64,000 bases of DNA from Combretum micranthum. Lineage: Eukaryota > Streptophyta > Magnoliopsida > Myrtales > Combretaceae. Numbering within the stretch: the stretch's first letter is position 1; each line of letters starts with the position of its first letter. Both the position numbers and the translations under genes were made by a program. The notes beneath the pieces were generated by a model that was not told the DNA's origin, searched no databases, and saw only the letters and a program-made list of their open reading frames with translations. Where the stretch lies: the NCBI GenBank assembly GCA_024138025.1, contig JAMXBD010002841.1, positions 1 to 64,000 on the forward strand, written 5' to 3'. Below, piece by piece: positions 12,553 to 24,300 of this stretch.

Positions 12553-13825
12553 TTCCTCACAAATCCTACCATCTCATCAAAATTAGCTTCCACGTATCAA
12601 ATTCAAAAAATCACACTTATCAATTGCATTCCTCCAAACAATTTAACATAACTCCTACACCTACACCTCCACTTTCAAAGCAGGAATTTAATTTTATAAT
12701 CTCCACTTTCAAAGTTGAATTTTAAACCGCCATACCAATGCTAACGTCCTATGTGAATAACAAAACAAGTGAAGGAAGCCTTTTTTCTTTCATAACTCAA
12801 CACAAGGGTGAAGTTTTATGTGACAATATGGGGAAGTTATAGAGGGACAATTGTAGATATTGAAGCCTAACGGGGTTAAAAGGTAGATATGAAAGTAACG
12901 AATTGGTTAGGACTTATGTTTTTATATTTTGCATTTTAGAACCTGACTTTTTAGAATACTTATAGCAAAAAATAATAAAGGTCTTTTGTTAAATCATTTT
13001 TTATAATTTCAATCTTAAAATAGAAGATATATAAATATATAAACCAACCAAAATAAAAGGATAAGTGTCAAATTAGGTACCTGAACTTTACACAAAAATT
13101 GAATTTGTAATCTACACTTTGAATTGATAAATTTAATACGCAATCAAACTTTATAACACTACTTTTATTATCCCATTTACACCATTTAAAGTTTTAGATT
13201 TAAAACAGTTTATTTTTTCCCCCATTTAAATCACACCACACAACATAAATACATAACCAACATAGTTTTAATCAATTTCAACTTTGAATCATCAACCAAC
13301 ATCATAAGTCCATCCCACGTACTTATTTCTTCTAATAATTCATCCATATAACTAATTAATCACCCATTTCATCAACAAATACAGAATTTACAGCATCTTA
13401 AACTCAAATCCCAAGTCCTACATGCCACTTAGCTAATCAATAACCACGCAACATACACTCGGCGTACGAATCATGCTATAAAATTATTCTAACACTACAT
13501 ACAATCATAATTCAATAATGCAGCATGAACGATTCAAAAAAAATACGAAATCACGCGAAAATCCAACCTCAAAGTTCGCCGTTCCCCGTCGGTCGTCTCG
13601 CTTCAAATCTCCTCTTTTTTACCCTTCTACAACACCAAACGCTACAAAATCAACTTTGCAAAACTCGGGGATGAGCGATTACACTTGATTTGTGGATTTT
13701 GGTGCGCCTGAAATGGATGGGAATTCGCGATTTCAAATTTCCGATTTGAGGATTTAGGGTTTGCTCTCGGATTTAAATGGGGGAAATAGGGAAGAAGAGA
13801 CGCGGGCGGGAATTTGAAGTCGATG
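12553..13825. other. Non-coding part of the MULE upstream of its transposase
   Basis: AT-rich sequence between the transposase start and the right terminal repeat. No long open frame. In minus-strand orientation it would hold the promoter and leader of the transposase; I cannot point to a specific TATA box with confidence. Confidence 0.5.
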
Positions 13826-14075
13826 ACCTCGTCTGTTCAAGAGACGAGGTCAGACCTCGTCTCTTGAACAGACGAGGTCATGTGAGGTGTAGCCTCGTCT
13901 CTTCAAAAGACGAGGTCACAACATATTAAGGCCTCGTCTCTTGGAGAGACGAGGTCAGGCACTAACGACCTCGTCTTGAAGAGACGAGGCCGTGTTGCCT
14001 ATTTCTGGGATTATTTCATCCCAGTGGCATTTTCGTAATTATTTATAAAAATATTAATATTTTTTTCCTTTTCCC
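13826..14075 (-). repeat. Right terminal inverted repeat of the MULE, with palindromes
   Basis: Reverse-complement partner of 8572-8800. It holds at least four units of the CCTCGTCTST...AGAGACGAGG palindrome (about 13827-13881, 13892-13915, 13932-13954, 13970-13990). One copy (near 13970) has lost two bases at the centre. Differences from the left end are small, which suggests a fairly recent insertion. Confidence 0.85.
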
Positions 14076-14661
14076 TTCTTTTTCGCGATAAACTAACAGA
14101 CAATGGAAAAAGCTAAATTGTGTTTACAAAGCATAGTTGCTAAGTATTTTCAGACTCCGACAAGCATTTACACTGGATTTTAATAGCTTAAGCCAATTAA
14201 GCATTTTTGGAGTCCCACAAGAAAGAGATCATCCTCAAAATGGCCCGTGATACTGTTTTACTTTTCAAGAAAGACATGTGTTGAGTCTGATTGTTTGGCT
14301 TTTCTTATTTGTGGAATACAATTTTACAACTATATATTGATAATTATTTTTAATTTAATATTATTTAAATAATTTTTTAAAACAAAATATAAATTTTATC
14401 CGATCATTTCTTAATAAAAGAAAAAAATAAAAATTTCTAATTTATCCTATATCACATGCCATAATTCATGATAATGAATACAAAATACCAAATCCATCCT
14501 AGTAAAACACACAACATTAACTCATTCTATTTTAATCTACCTATTTGTTGTTGATTTAGCATGGTGTGAAAAAGGTTTATCTCTCTGTCTGTCTTTTTTG
14601 TTTTTGGAAGAAAAAGGTTTATCCTTACAAAACTTTCTTTTACTATACTGTGAAGCTATTA

Positions 14662-15008
14662 TGTTACGTTTGATATGTTGGAATCGTTCAAAATGAAATG
14701 CAATGGAATGAATAAAAAAATGAGATTTTTATTTTTATGGTTGAATATAAATACGGAATGAAATGAAAGGAAATTCTTATATAATAAAATTTATAAAAAA
14801 TATTTTTAATAACAAATAAAATAATAATTTTATATAAATAAAAAGATAATTAAATTAAGAACCATTCATATATAAGGAAAAGAAATCGTGATTTCCCCTT
14901 GCCAAAGTGAGATTAAATTCTTCTTTAGAGCTTTCAAACGTGGGAAAAAGGAATAGGAATCGGACTCAAAATCGCAATTCTATTCGACCGATTCTTACAT
15001 ACCAAAAA
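14662..15008. mobile_element. Possible MITE just upstream of PHYLLO
   Basis: The left end (GTTTGATATGTTGGAATCG) and the right end read inward (TTTTGGTATGTAAGAATCG) form an imperfect inverted repeat of about 19 bp. No coding capacity. It resembles the 7170-7560 repeat. If real, it lies in the PHYLLO promoter region, ending about 20-180 bp before the candidate start codons. Confidence 0.4.
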
Positions 15009-15050
15009 TGCCTTTTACTGCATAGGACATGGTAATTACCGTTCCTTTCC

Positions 15051-15347
15051 TTGCCTCCTTCAAAACCATGTCATCACTCCTTATCCAAAATCTTCAACTC
15101 TCCTCCTCCGCCTTCGTCTTCAGCCATCTCTCTCTTTCTCCATCCTGTGTTCTCTGATTCTTCTTCTTCATCATCCACTCAAGAAATGCATCCTCGTACG
15201 CTACTCCAAGCATCCACTTTCCCATCTCCTCCAAACTCACGACCACTCCTCTTCCCCTTTCTCTCTCCTCCTCCTACACCATTTCTCTCTCCTCCACTTC
15301 ACACTCCGTCACTCTCCCATTCTTACCACAACAGACCCATTTCACAG
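15051..15347 (+). CDS. PHYLLO: PHYLLO exon 1: transit-peptide region
   Basis: A serine/proline-rich stretch of low acidity, as expected for a chloroplast transit peptide, ending at a GT donor (CAG|GTACAC) in phase 0 with exon 2. The in-frame ATG at 15186 leaves about 54 residues. An out-of-frame ATG at 15068 (MSSLLIQNLQLSSS) also looks like a transit-peptide start but meets TGA near 15155. A single indel between 15070 and 15180 would join the two, so the true start may be 15068 or 15029. Confidence 0.6.
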
Positions 15348-18300
15348 GTACACTCTCATTCATTCTCGAAATCAATAAACAAACTTTCATTACATAGTAA
15401 TTTTTGGTTAAAAAAAAAAAAGTCTAATCATAAGCTTGTACACTTAGTAGATTACTAGAAAGACAGTTGCTTTAAAATGTTGGAAGCTCTGTTTTAGTTC
15501 TCGGAGTACTTACTAAGAAAATCTAATTTAAGTCCATCAGGTGCTTGTGTAAATGTTTAATTAGCGTTGACAATCCATTTTCATAGGGGTCATGCCCGTA
15601 TCTAATTTGTGTTAGTGCCAAGAGTACATGAAGATGATTATAGATCACGAATAATTAAATTATAAGTTTCGTGTTAATTCCTGTGCTAATTATAATTGCA
15701 TTTTGTGTTATTGTGTAGCTTTATTTTATTTTCCTTTTATTACTGCTTTATTAATTGATTTTGTTTGGTTTTGTTGTTTTAGGTAGTTAAGTTTTGTCAG
15801 TACTGTCCTGTCATGTCGTGTATGGTGTTTTTTTCTCTATAATCATGTTAGTTTGTATTATTGTATATTGTCAGCAATTGTCAGTATATCGCTAGGGGAC
15901 AATGTTAACTAAATTTTTTATAAAAAAAAGTTTTTGAAATTCTTCAATTTAATACTTAAATTTAAAATTAACCAATTTAATACTTAAAAAACTTTAGAAT
16001 TAATTAATTTAGTACATAAAAGAATTAGATAGAGAAACTATTAGTGTGTGTTCTTTTAAATACTAAATTAGTCAATTTCAAAGTTGAGGTATTTAATTAC
16101 ATATTTAATCAAATTTTATGTGCCAATTTTGAGGTTAACCCTATCTTTAACTTTATTTTTCTTTGTTACTGTTTTATTAATTAATTTTGGTTGTTTTTTT
16201 CATTTTAGGTGGTTAAGTTAGTTAGGTTTGATGGTCCAGTAATTGGTAGTGATAAATTGAATGATGTAGAAGATGGTGATTTGGTGGTGGAGACATGCAT
16301 TACACATGTTCTGCCACCAGCATTGACACTTCAACGTGGGCTTGAGAGTATCATGGAGGCTGTTGAGGAGATGAAAGCTAACCCACCTCGTCAAGCCAGT
16401 GGGTTTTTGAGATTCTTGGTATGTTTTTTTTTTTTTGTGTTGTAATTGTTGTGAATGCTTTTGGGGGCTTAGTCAATGATTTAGTTAGGGTTATTTGCTG
16501 TTGATATCTACTTAGGTCGCGATTGGCTTGGAGTTGAGACTATAGTGTTGTTTGATTAATGACTTCAACTCATTTTAAATTCTTTTATGTTGTGAAACTG
16601 ATTAGGGGTAGAGATGAGCTCATCTTGGTGATTACAAATGAGTATGAAATTCATTTCCATGAATTCTCAGGCATTTGAATTTCAGATTCTAACTGAAGTT
16701 TAGAATAGAGAAGAAATGAATAAAATAGGGCTAAAATATTTTTACCCCATTGATCTCTGATTTATATGGGTTTTGATATACATATAATTGCATAAATATC
16801 CCCAGTTAAAAAAATAAAAGATTGCTAATATCTAATGCATTTATTTATAGTCAAATCCTAAAATAATTGCATCTATTTACATACATAATTAGATCCTAAA
16901 ATCAAGGCCTAATTAAAAAGATTACAACTATCAACACTCTCCCTCAAGATGGTGTATGTATATCTACCATACCCATCTTGCATAGAATAGAATGAAATAA
17001 TCTATTAAATAAGCCCTTAGTAAATATATTAGCTAATTAACTCTCTGAACTTGTATAACTAATTCTAAGACTTTGATCTTTCAGTTTTTCTTTGACAAAG
17101 AATCGATCAATCTCAATATGTTTTTGTATGATCATGCTAAACTAGATTATGAGCAATGCTAATAGTTGCTTCATTGTCACAATGTAGTAACATAGACTTT
17201 TCTTTGAGAAGATGTGTATCTTGCATTAACCTTCTAAGCCATAAAAGTTCACATGTTCCTTGTGCTATAGCTTTATATTTTGCTTCAGCACTTGATCTAG
17301 CAACAACATCCTATTTTTCGCTTCTCTAAGTAACCGGATTCCCACCAACAAAAGGCATAATATCCAGACATGGATCTTCTATCATTAGTAGATCTCGCTC
17401 AATTAGAATCAGTGTATGCTTCAATTCTTAAATGGCCGTTATTCAAGAAGATTATTTCTTTACCAGGACTAGATTTGAGATACCTCAAAATTCGAAAAAC
17501 AACGTTAAGATGTATAATGCGAAGGCTATGCATAAATTGACTTACTATACTCATTGCATAGCCAATGTCATGTCGTGTATAAGAAAGATAAATTAACCTC
17601 CCAACCAATCTCTGGTATCGATTGATGTCAACCAATTCTCCAGTATTTTCTTTTAATTTATGATTAGCTTCAATGGGAGTGTCAGTAGGTTTATAGCCTA
17701 ACATTCTTGTTTCCTTTAGTAAAGTCAAGAACATATTTTCTTTGGGAGATAAGTATGCCCTTTTCTGAACGGACAACCTCCATCCCAAGAAAATATCTTA
17801 GGTGGCCTAAGTCTTTAATCTCAAATTTAGTGGTTGAGTACTTCTTCAATCTATTCATTTCTTCTTGATTATCACCTGTCATTACTATATCATCGACATA
17901 AACAATAAGAATGATAATTTTACCATGCAAATATTTGATGAACATAGTGTGATCTGCATTACTCTGTTTATAACCAAATGTAATCGTTGCTTTATTGAAT
18001 CTATCAAATCATACTTGAGGTAACTATTTCAAACCATATAAAGCTTTCTTTAAAAGACATACCTTCCCTTCAAGTTTTCTGATTAGAAAAAACCGGTGGA
18101 ATCTCCATATGGACTTTTTCTTTCAAATCACCATGTAAGAAGGCATTTTTAACATCAAATGGCCGAAGGTCTCATCCAAGATTAGTTGCACAAGATAAGA
18201 GAACTCGTATTGAATTCATCTTCGCAATAAGTGCAAATTTTTCTTGATAATCAATCTCGTAAGTTTAGGTAAAACATTTTGCCACTAATATTGCTTTTAG

Positions 18301-21300
18301 CCTCTCAATAGAGTCATCTTCCCTATGCTTTATTTGAATACTCATTTACATCCTATTGGCATCTTATCCAATGGAAGATCAACAAGTTCCAAGTTCCATT
18401 CTTTACCAAGGCTTTCATTTCTTCCACCAGAGCATCTTTCCACTTTGGATCATTAATAGCTTCCTTCCACCCTTATGGTAAAGAGATAGAATGCAAGGAA
18501 GACAAGAAAGCTCCATAAGAGATAGGATGTTGATTTAAGTGATCTAACTCCTTTTCTAATAGCTATTGGAAGATTAAGATTATTGTTAGATGAATTATGA
18601 GATGGAATTTCAACAAATAAATTAAGATCAGGAAGAGGTGAATTACCCAATTCTTCAAGAGTTGAGTCCGAGTTAGATAATTAGCTGTGAAGAGAATTAT
18701 TTGTGATGGGATGCTGCTTTCTCTTGCATGAGTACTTTAACAGATCAGGTTTGTCCATCACTCTTTTGCCCTTTATCAGATTGAACTTGATCTGCATTAG
18801 AAATCTTATCATCACCATTGGTTCCATGCACCCCCTGACCACTATGTACAGGCAAATCAACCACAGGTTGAACAAAAGAGATCACATCTTCCACACGATC
18901 ATTCTCCCCTTGAACTAATGTTGGATGAGAAGGAAAAAAGGCTTCAGCCTCTTGAAAAGTAAAATCGATACTCACATAAAACTTTCTAGTGGGTGGATGA
19001 TAACACTTATAACCTTTTTGGGTAACAGAGTATCCTACAAAAACACATCTCAAGGCTCTAGGATCTAGTTTTCTCCTCATGTATTTATGCACAAAACAAA
19101 CACATCCAAAGATTTTGGAGGAACCATATAAGAATTGCTACCTTGTAGAAGTTCCATAGGACTTTTAAAATTCAATGTCCTTAAAGGTACATGATTGATA
19201 AGATAAGCAACAATAAGAACAACACCACCTTAATAAGCTTTAGGAACATTCACAATGAATATAAGAGCTCTAGCGACTTCTAATATATGTCTATTTTTTC
19301 ATTCAAATATACCATTTTGAGCAGTAGTGTTGACACAACTGGTTTGATGTACACTTCCATGAATATCTAAGTAGGCATGAAAGGCTTTCTCCATGAACTC
19401 TATACCATTATCAGTTCGTAAAATTTTCACCTTATCACCAAATTGTATATTGATCATTTTATGAAAAGATTGAAAACAAGAGGACATTTCATTTTTTTTC
19501 ATATAGCATGTCATCCTACTATAACAATCAATAAACGTTACAAACCATTTGTAACCAGATAGCGAAACCACTAGGCTTAGGCCCCACACATTAGAATGAA
19601 TCATCTCAAATGGGGCTGAATGCTTATTATTAAGCGAAACATATGAAGTTCTAGTATGCTTAGCAAGTTCACAAACATCACAAACTAATGTTTCCATATT
19701 GCACAACTTAAATAAATGGGGATAGTCTTTTTAAAACAAAAAACAAGGATGTCCTACTCTCTTATGCCACTAAATAATTTGGTGATGAGTTGATTCAGAT
19801 TCACTTAATAAGGGATGATCCTTGAAGAAAGGTCCTTCAACTAGTTGGTACAATTTGTCTTGCACTCTCCATAGCCAATCGTTTACCCGGTGCTCAACTC
19901 CTGTATGACATAATGTGAAGGGAAAAATTCAATTTTGCAATTCAAATATCTTGTAAGAGCACTAATAGATAGAAGTTTATGTGAGAAACCAAGAATATGC
20001 AAAGCAAGTATTAAGTTTATTGAAGGAGTACAGCTTATAGAGCCTTTCTCGAGAATAGGAGATAAAGTGCCATCAGTTATACGGACCTTATAATGACCTC
20101 AAATGAATAATATGTGAAGTATTTTTTTTTAGTACCAGTCATATGATCCGACGCTGCGGAATCTATAATCCATGAGTTATCAAGGATATCATTGGGATTT
20201 TGGACAACATACCTTATGTTAAAGGTTAAATGGTATATACTTGAAGAAGAGGTAGTGGTGGAAGGAGACTTAATCTTGGCTATAAGAAGTTTGAGAGTTT
20301 TTATATTTTCGTTTGAAAGTCCAGTAGAAGAATTGGTTTTTCTTGGCAACTCAATATCAAGAGTTTCAGATACATAAGCCTGAGGGTGTATACCACCAAA
20401 TCTTTTACCACCACGTCTTTTACCATCCAGACCACGTGCTGGACGACTATGAAGTTTCCAGCATGTGTCATTGGTATGTCTTGATTTCTCATAATAACCG
20501 CACTTTCTATTGTCTTGATCTCCCTTAGTAAGATCACCTCTAGTTGCATTAACTTTTGTATTCATCGTAGATGGATTGGCCATTGTAATTGATCATTCAG
20601 TAGAATTGGTTGGCAACATAGCATTCCGCCTACTCTCTTCCGGTTGCACATAGCTATATGCTTGCCGCACAGAGGGAAAAGGCTTGCGCCTAAGGACTTG
20701 TATTTTGATTTGGTCAAACACATCATTTAATCTTGATAAGAAGTCATATGCTCACTTCTTTTTAATTAATCTATGGAACTTTGCCGTATCAGCTGTACAA
20801 GATGCTTGAAAATTTTGATAATAGTCAAGTTCTTGCCACAAACCATCAAATTCAGAAAAATACTGGACAATAGTCAGTTCACCTTTTTTGATTTGATGAA
20901 CTTTTTTTCGCAGCTCATATACCTAAGCATCATTACCTGATTAGGAATAAGTTTGGGCAATTGCATCCTAAATTTTTTGAGCTGTATCTAAAAGGAAAAA
21001 ACCTCGTGCAAGTTGAGGTTGTATTGAGTTGATCAACCATGACATGACAAGCAAGTTTTCTGAGTCCCATGTGCTGCGTTCAGGATCTTCTTCATCTAGA
21101 TTTATTTTTTTGTTATTGACATAACCTTCAATCCCCTAGCTTGAATAAACAACAAGCATGACCTTGACCAAGTAAGATAATTTGTTCCATCTAGTTCAAC
21201 AGGGCAAATTTGAAGAGAAGGGTTGTCACTAGAAAGATTGTTACTAGAAAATCCTTCCTTCTTTACATCAAACATATTCATAGTACTAATGAACTTAAAA

Positions 21301-24300
21301 ATAAAAGCTTGGTTTTGGTTGAAAAATGCAAGGATGCGGGTAGGGTTGTTATTAATGGAACTATAGCTTTGATACCATGAAGTTTAGAACAGAGAAGAAA
21401 TGAATAAAATAGGGCTAAAATATTTTTACCCCATTGATCTCTTATATTTTAGGATTTAACTATAAATAAATGCTTTATTTACATACATAAGCAGATCCTA
21501 AAATCAAGGCCTAGTTAAAAAGATCATAGCTAATTTCGAAGCTAGGGCATGGTCCTTAATGCCAACTTCTTTGTGTTTTATCAATATCTTTTGTGGATTT
21601 AATTCATGTTTGATCTATATAAGTTTTCAACTTAACGTTTTATCTAATCTTATCTATTTTGATTTGAAAAATTATGTTTGAATAAATTGTCTTTGGCATC
21701 TTGTTTTAATTATGCTGAAGATGATGATTGAGGAAGTAAACTTGGTAAATGAAAATTAACGGGATTTCAATGTAGTTAGTTTTTCAAAGAAGTGGGTTTT
21801 GTTAGGAAAAGAAAACTTTGGTTTTTGCCAAAATCTAAACAAAAATGGAGGGTTAATTAAGAGTCTACGTTCGTAGGAAATTGTATGGGTATTTTGTTTT
21901 GTAGTGGAAATATGTTGGCGGTTGAAAAAAGTTACTTGAACAATAAACAAGTAGGCAAAGCAAATGGGTCCTTTACTTTCAATGACAAGGGAGATACATG
22001 AATGTAAATGTGTAATGGCTAATCACTCATCTTGTTGTTTTGGTAACCTGTATTCAGTAGTGCATTGATTCTGAATTTGCAGGTTGCTGTTCCTCCAGGT
22101 GCTGCAGCTTTGAATTGGTTTTGCCATCAACCTAATGCTTCCCAAATATTTCCTCTTTTCTTCATTTCGAAGGAAGTGGAATCTTCATTTAAATCACTCT
22201 ATTTGCATGACAAGCGTGGGGTTTTTGGATTGGAGCAGCTGCTTACTTTATGGATTCTTCTTCATGTACTCAGAAAAGCGTGGGGCAATCAAGAGGTTTA
22301 ATGGCTTTCTCCTTCTCTTGTTTAAGTTAATTCTATGTTGCATGTGTTTCACAATGTTTCTTTGATAATGAGCTTTTTGGAGAATGGTAAACGTCATAGA
22401 TATTGTGAAATGTCTTCACCAATACAAATTGAGGAAGTGAATTTCCTTCGAAAGGAAAAGATAAAATCATTTTTGTATAGGATTTGTCATTTCCACCATA
22501 AATCTCTGGTAACTGGTCAGTTCCACTCATTTCAAGTTTCAGGTGCTACCATCTAGCGGGACCACCATTAGTTACTGTTGTGTTTCTAAGTTAAGTCACA
22601 CACAATGGTGAAAAGAAATCAATAAGATTTCACACAAAATGTAGACAAAGTCTTTATTCATGATATTCTAAGCAATTTGCTCTGGGAGTCATAATATATA
22701 CATGAGCTATCTCTCTTACACACAAGTCAAATGTCTCCAAATATTTCTTCGTCTTCATCTATATGACATCTAATGTATTTGTCTAAAGGCTGAATGAGCT
22801 CAATTTTTTCAGATACCTTACAAATGATTCAACACCTGTAAAAGCTTATGGTTTTTGGGATATAAATTTTGACCTGGAATCATGTCAATGAAGCGTGAAG
22901 CAGGTTCGTGTTACTTTTTCATTCCTCAGGTAACTTTGCACGAAATCAGTTGTTGAATTTTTTCTTTTATTCTGTTTCATTCTTCTGTGTCATTTTGGTT
23001 AAAATAAGCATCACATGCTGTCAGAATAGTTGTTCATGTCCATTTTTAAATAAAAGGAGCACTGACTTTGATATTATGTAATTATATGATCAGATCGAGC
23101 TAGATGAGCATGGGGATGTTTCCATTTTAGCAGCAATGATTGTATGGAGTGAGTCCCCTTATTGCACATTTGAAGCACTTCTTTTCTTTTGAAAGATCCC
23201 TATCCAGGTACAGTACATCTGTTGCGCAGATGATTGTGACATCATCCTTTTTGGCTCTCTGGATCTTTCAACAATATGATAGCATTGTTATTGTTGTCCA
23301 GGCAAGTTTATATGTTCCACAGATTGTAGAGACATTTCCTTCTAAAATAGGATCTACACTAAGAAGCCTTAATGTGATGGAAACTGACTTGGCCTCTGAG
23401 GTAAAAGTTTCAGAATTTTACTGTATGATTGCTAAATTTTAACTATTGTTTGATTCTCAATTGGTGTTCTGTTGTAATGAATTTATTTAAATGTTTGTGC
23501 AAAACCAATACATTGATTTTTTTAATAGGACAAAATGCAGATATACCTTAAAACCTCTCATGGTCACATGTTGATAAATCCTTGAACCTCTAATGGTGTC
23601 TTCACCTCCTTGTAACTTTTGGAAAAATATGCACATTCCTCCCAAATTGCTGCTAAAGCCTATAGAAAGAATTTTGGGGCTTTAATTGACAAGTTGAGGG
23701 TATTTGCATGTTCGGAAGTGTTATGTGGGAGCAAAAGCGCTTCTTGGAATTTAAGGGATTTATCCTCATTTGATCAATAGTTTAGAATTTTTTTTGTAAT
23801 TATCCCTGTTAAATATCTATCCTCTATATGGGGTCTTTTTGAGAAACCCTATATGCCCCTCATTTTTTTTTTTTTTTTTTAAATACAAGCATTGAAGTTA
23901 CCAATTATGCAGCATCATGTTGATCCATTCTTCTTTGCATTATCACTTTAAAATACTACTGTAGGTCTACAGCTATGCTATTCCAGTTGGAGCACCAACT
24001 TCCTTTGCTGACTTTATGGAACTGGTATTCCTTTCTTATGGTAAATATTTGTACTTCATATTTGTTCTCCAGAATTTTTCCATTGCTACAAGTTTGTTAA
24101 ACATCACTCGCCTAAAATTAAAAATGTATTATTCACCTTGTATTTCTTGCAGAAAAAGGCTTCATCTTCCTATCAGTTTCTTGTCAGGATTTCACAATAT
24201 ACTGCCATTTCTAGAAATATGGTATAGTTCTGTAGCTCTACATAGATTACATAAGCATTTATTTTTTACTGAATTGTGTATTTTTCTAAATCTCAGTTTG

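Larger units (their letters stand above)
8572..14075 (-). mobile_element. Mutator-like element (MULE) carrying a plant mobile domain gene
   Basis: A 5.5-kb element with terminal inverted repeats of at least 150 bp. The left end starts GCGAAAAGGAAAAAAATATT, the right end read inward GGGAAAAGGAAAAAAATATT, and the match continues through the palindrome-bearing segment. It is flanked by 9-bp direct repeats TTCTTTTTC (8563-8571 and 14076-14084); the match extends to 12 bp if CGCG is included. Long inverted repeats and a 9-bp duplication are Mutator hallmarks. On the minus strand it encodes first a damaged MULE transposase (12552 to 11433), then a spliced PMD gene (11385 to about 9130). Both have stops or frameshifts, so the copy is not autonomous. 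Confidence 0.88.
16694..21530 (-). mobile_element. Ty1/copia LTR retrotransposon in PHYLLO intron 2, antisense
   Basis: About 4.8 kb, opposite to the host gene. The 3' LTR is 16694-16936, with TG..CA ends on the minus strand. The 5' LTR begins at 21378 and is shortened and scrambled. A primer-binding site complementary to initiator tRNA-Met (TGGTATCAAAGC, minus strand of 21366-21377) abuts the 5' LTR. A polypurine tract (TTGAGGGAGAG, minus strand of about 16937-16948) abuts the 3' LTR. The coding order gag, protease, integrase, RT, RNase H is that of copia. A candidate target duplication is CTAAC (16689-16693) versus CTAAT beside 21530, but the outer edge of the 5' LTR is degraded, so this is uncertain. 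Confidence 0.9.

Noticed and set aside
16694..21530. Endogenous pararetrovirus in the intron
   Set aside because: Domain order, LTRs, the YVDD reverse transcriptase and initiator-Met primer site are those of Ty1/copia; no coat or movement protein is present.
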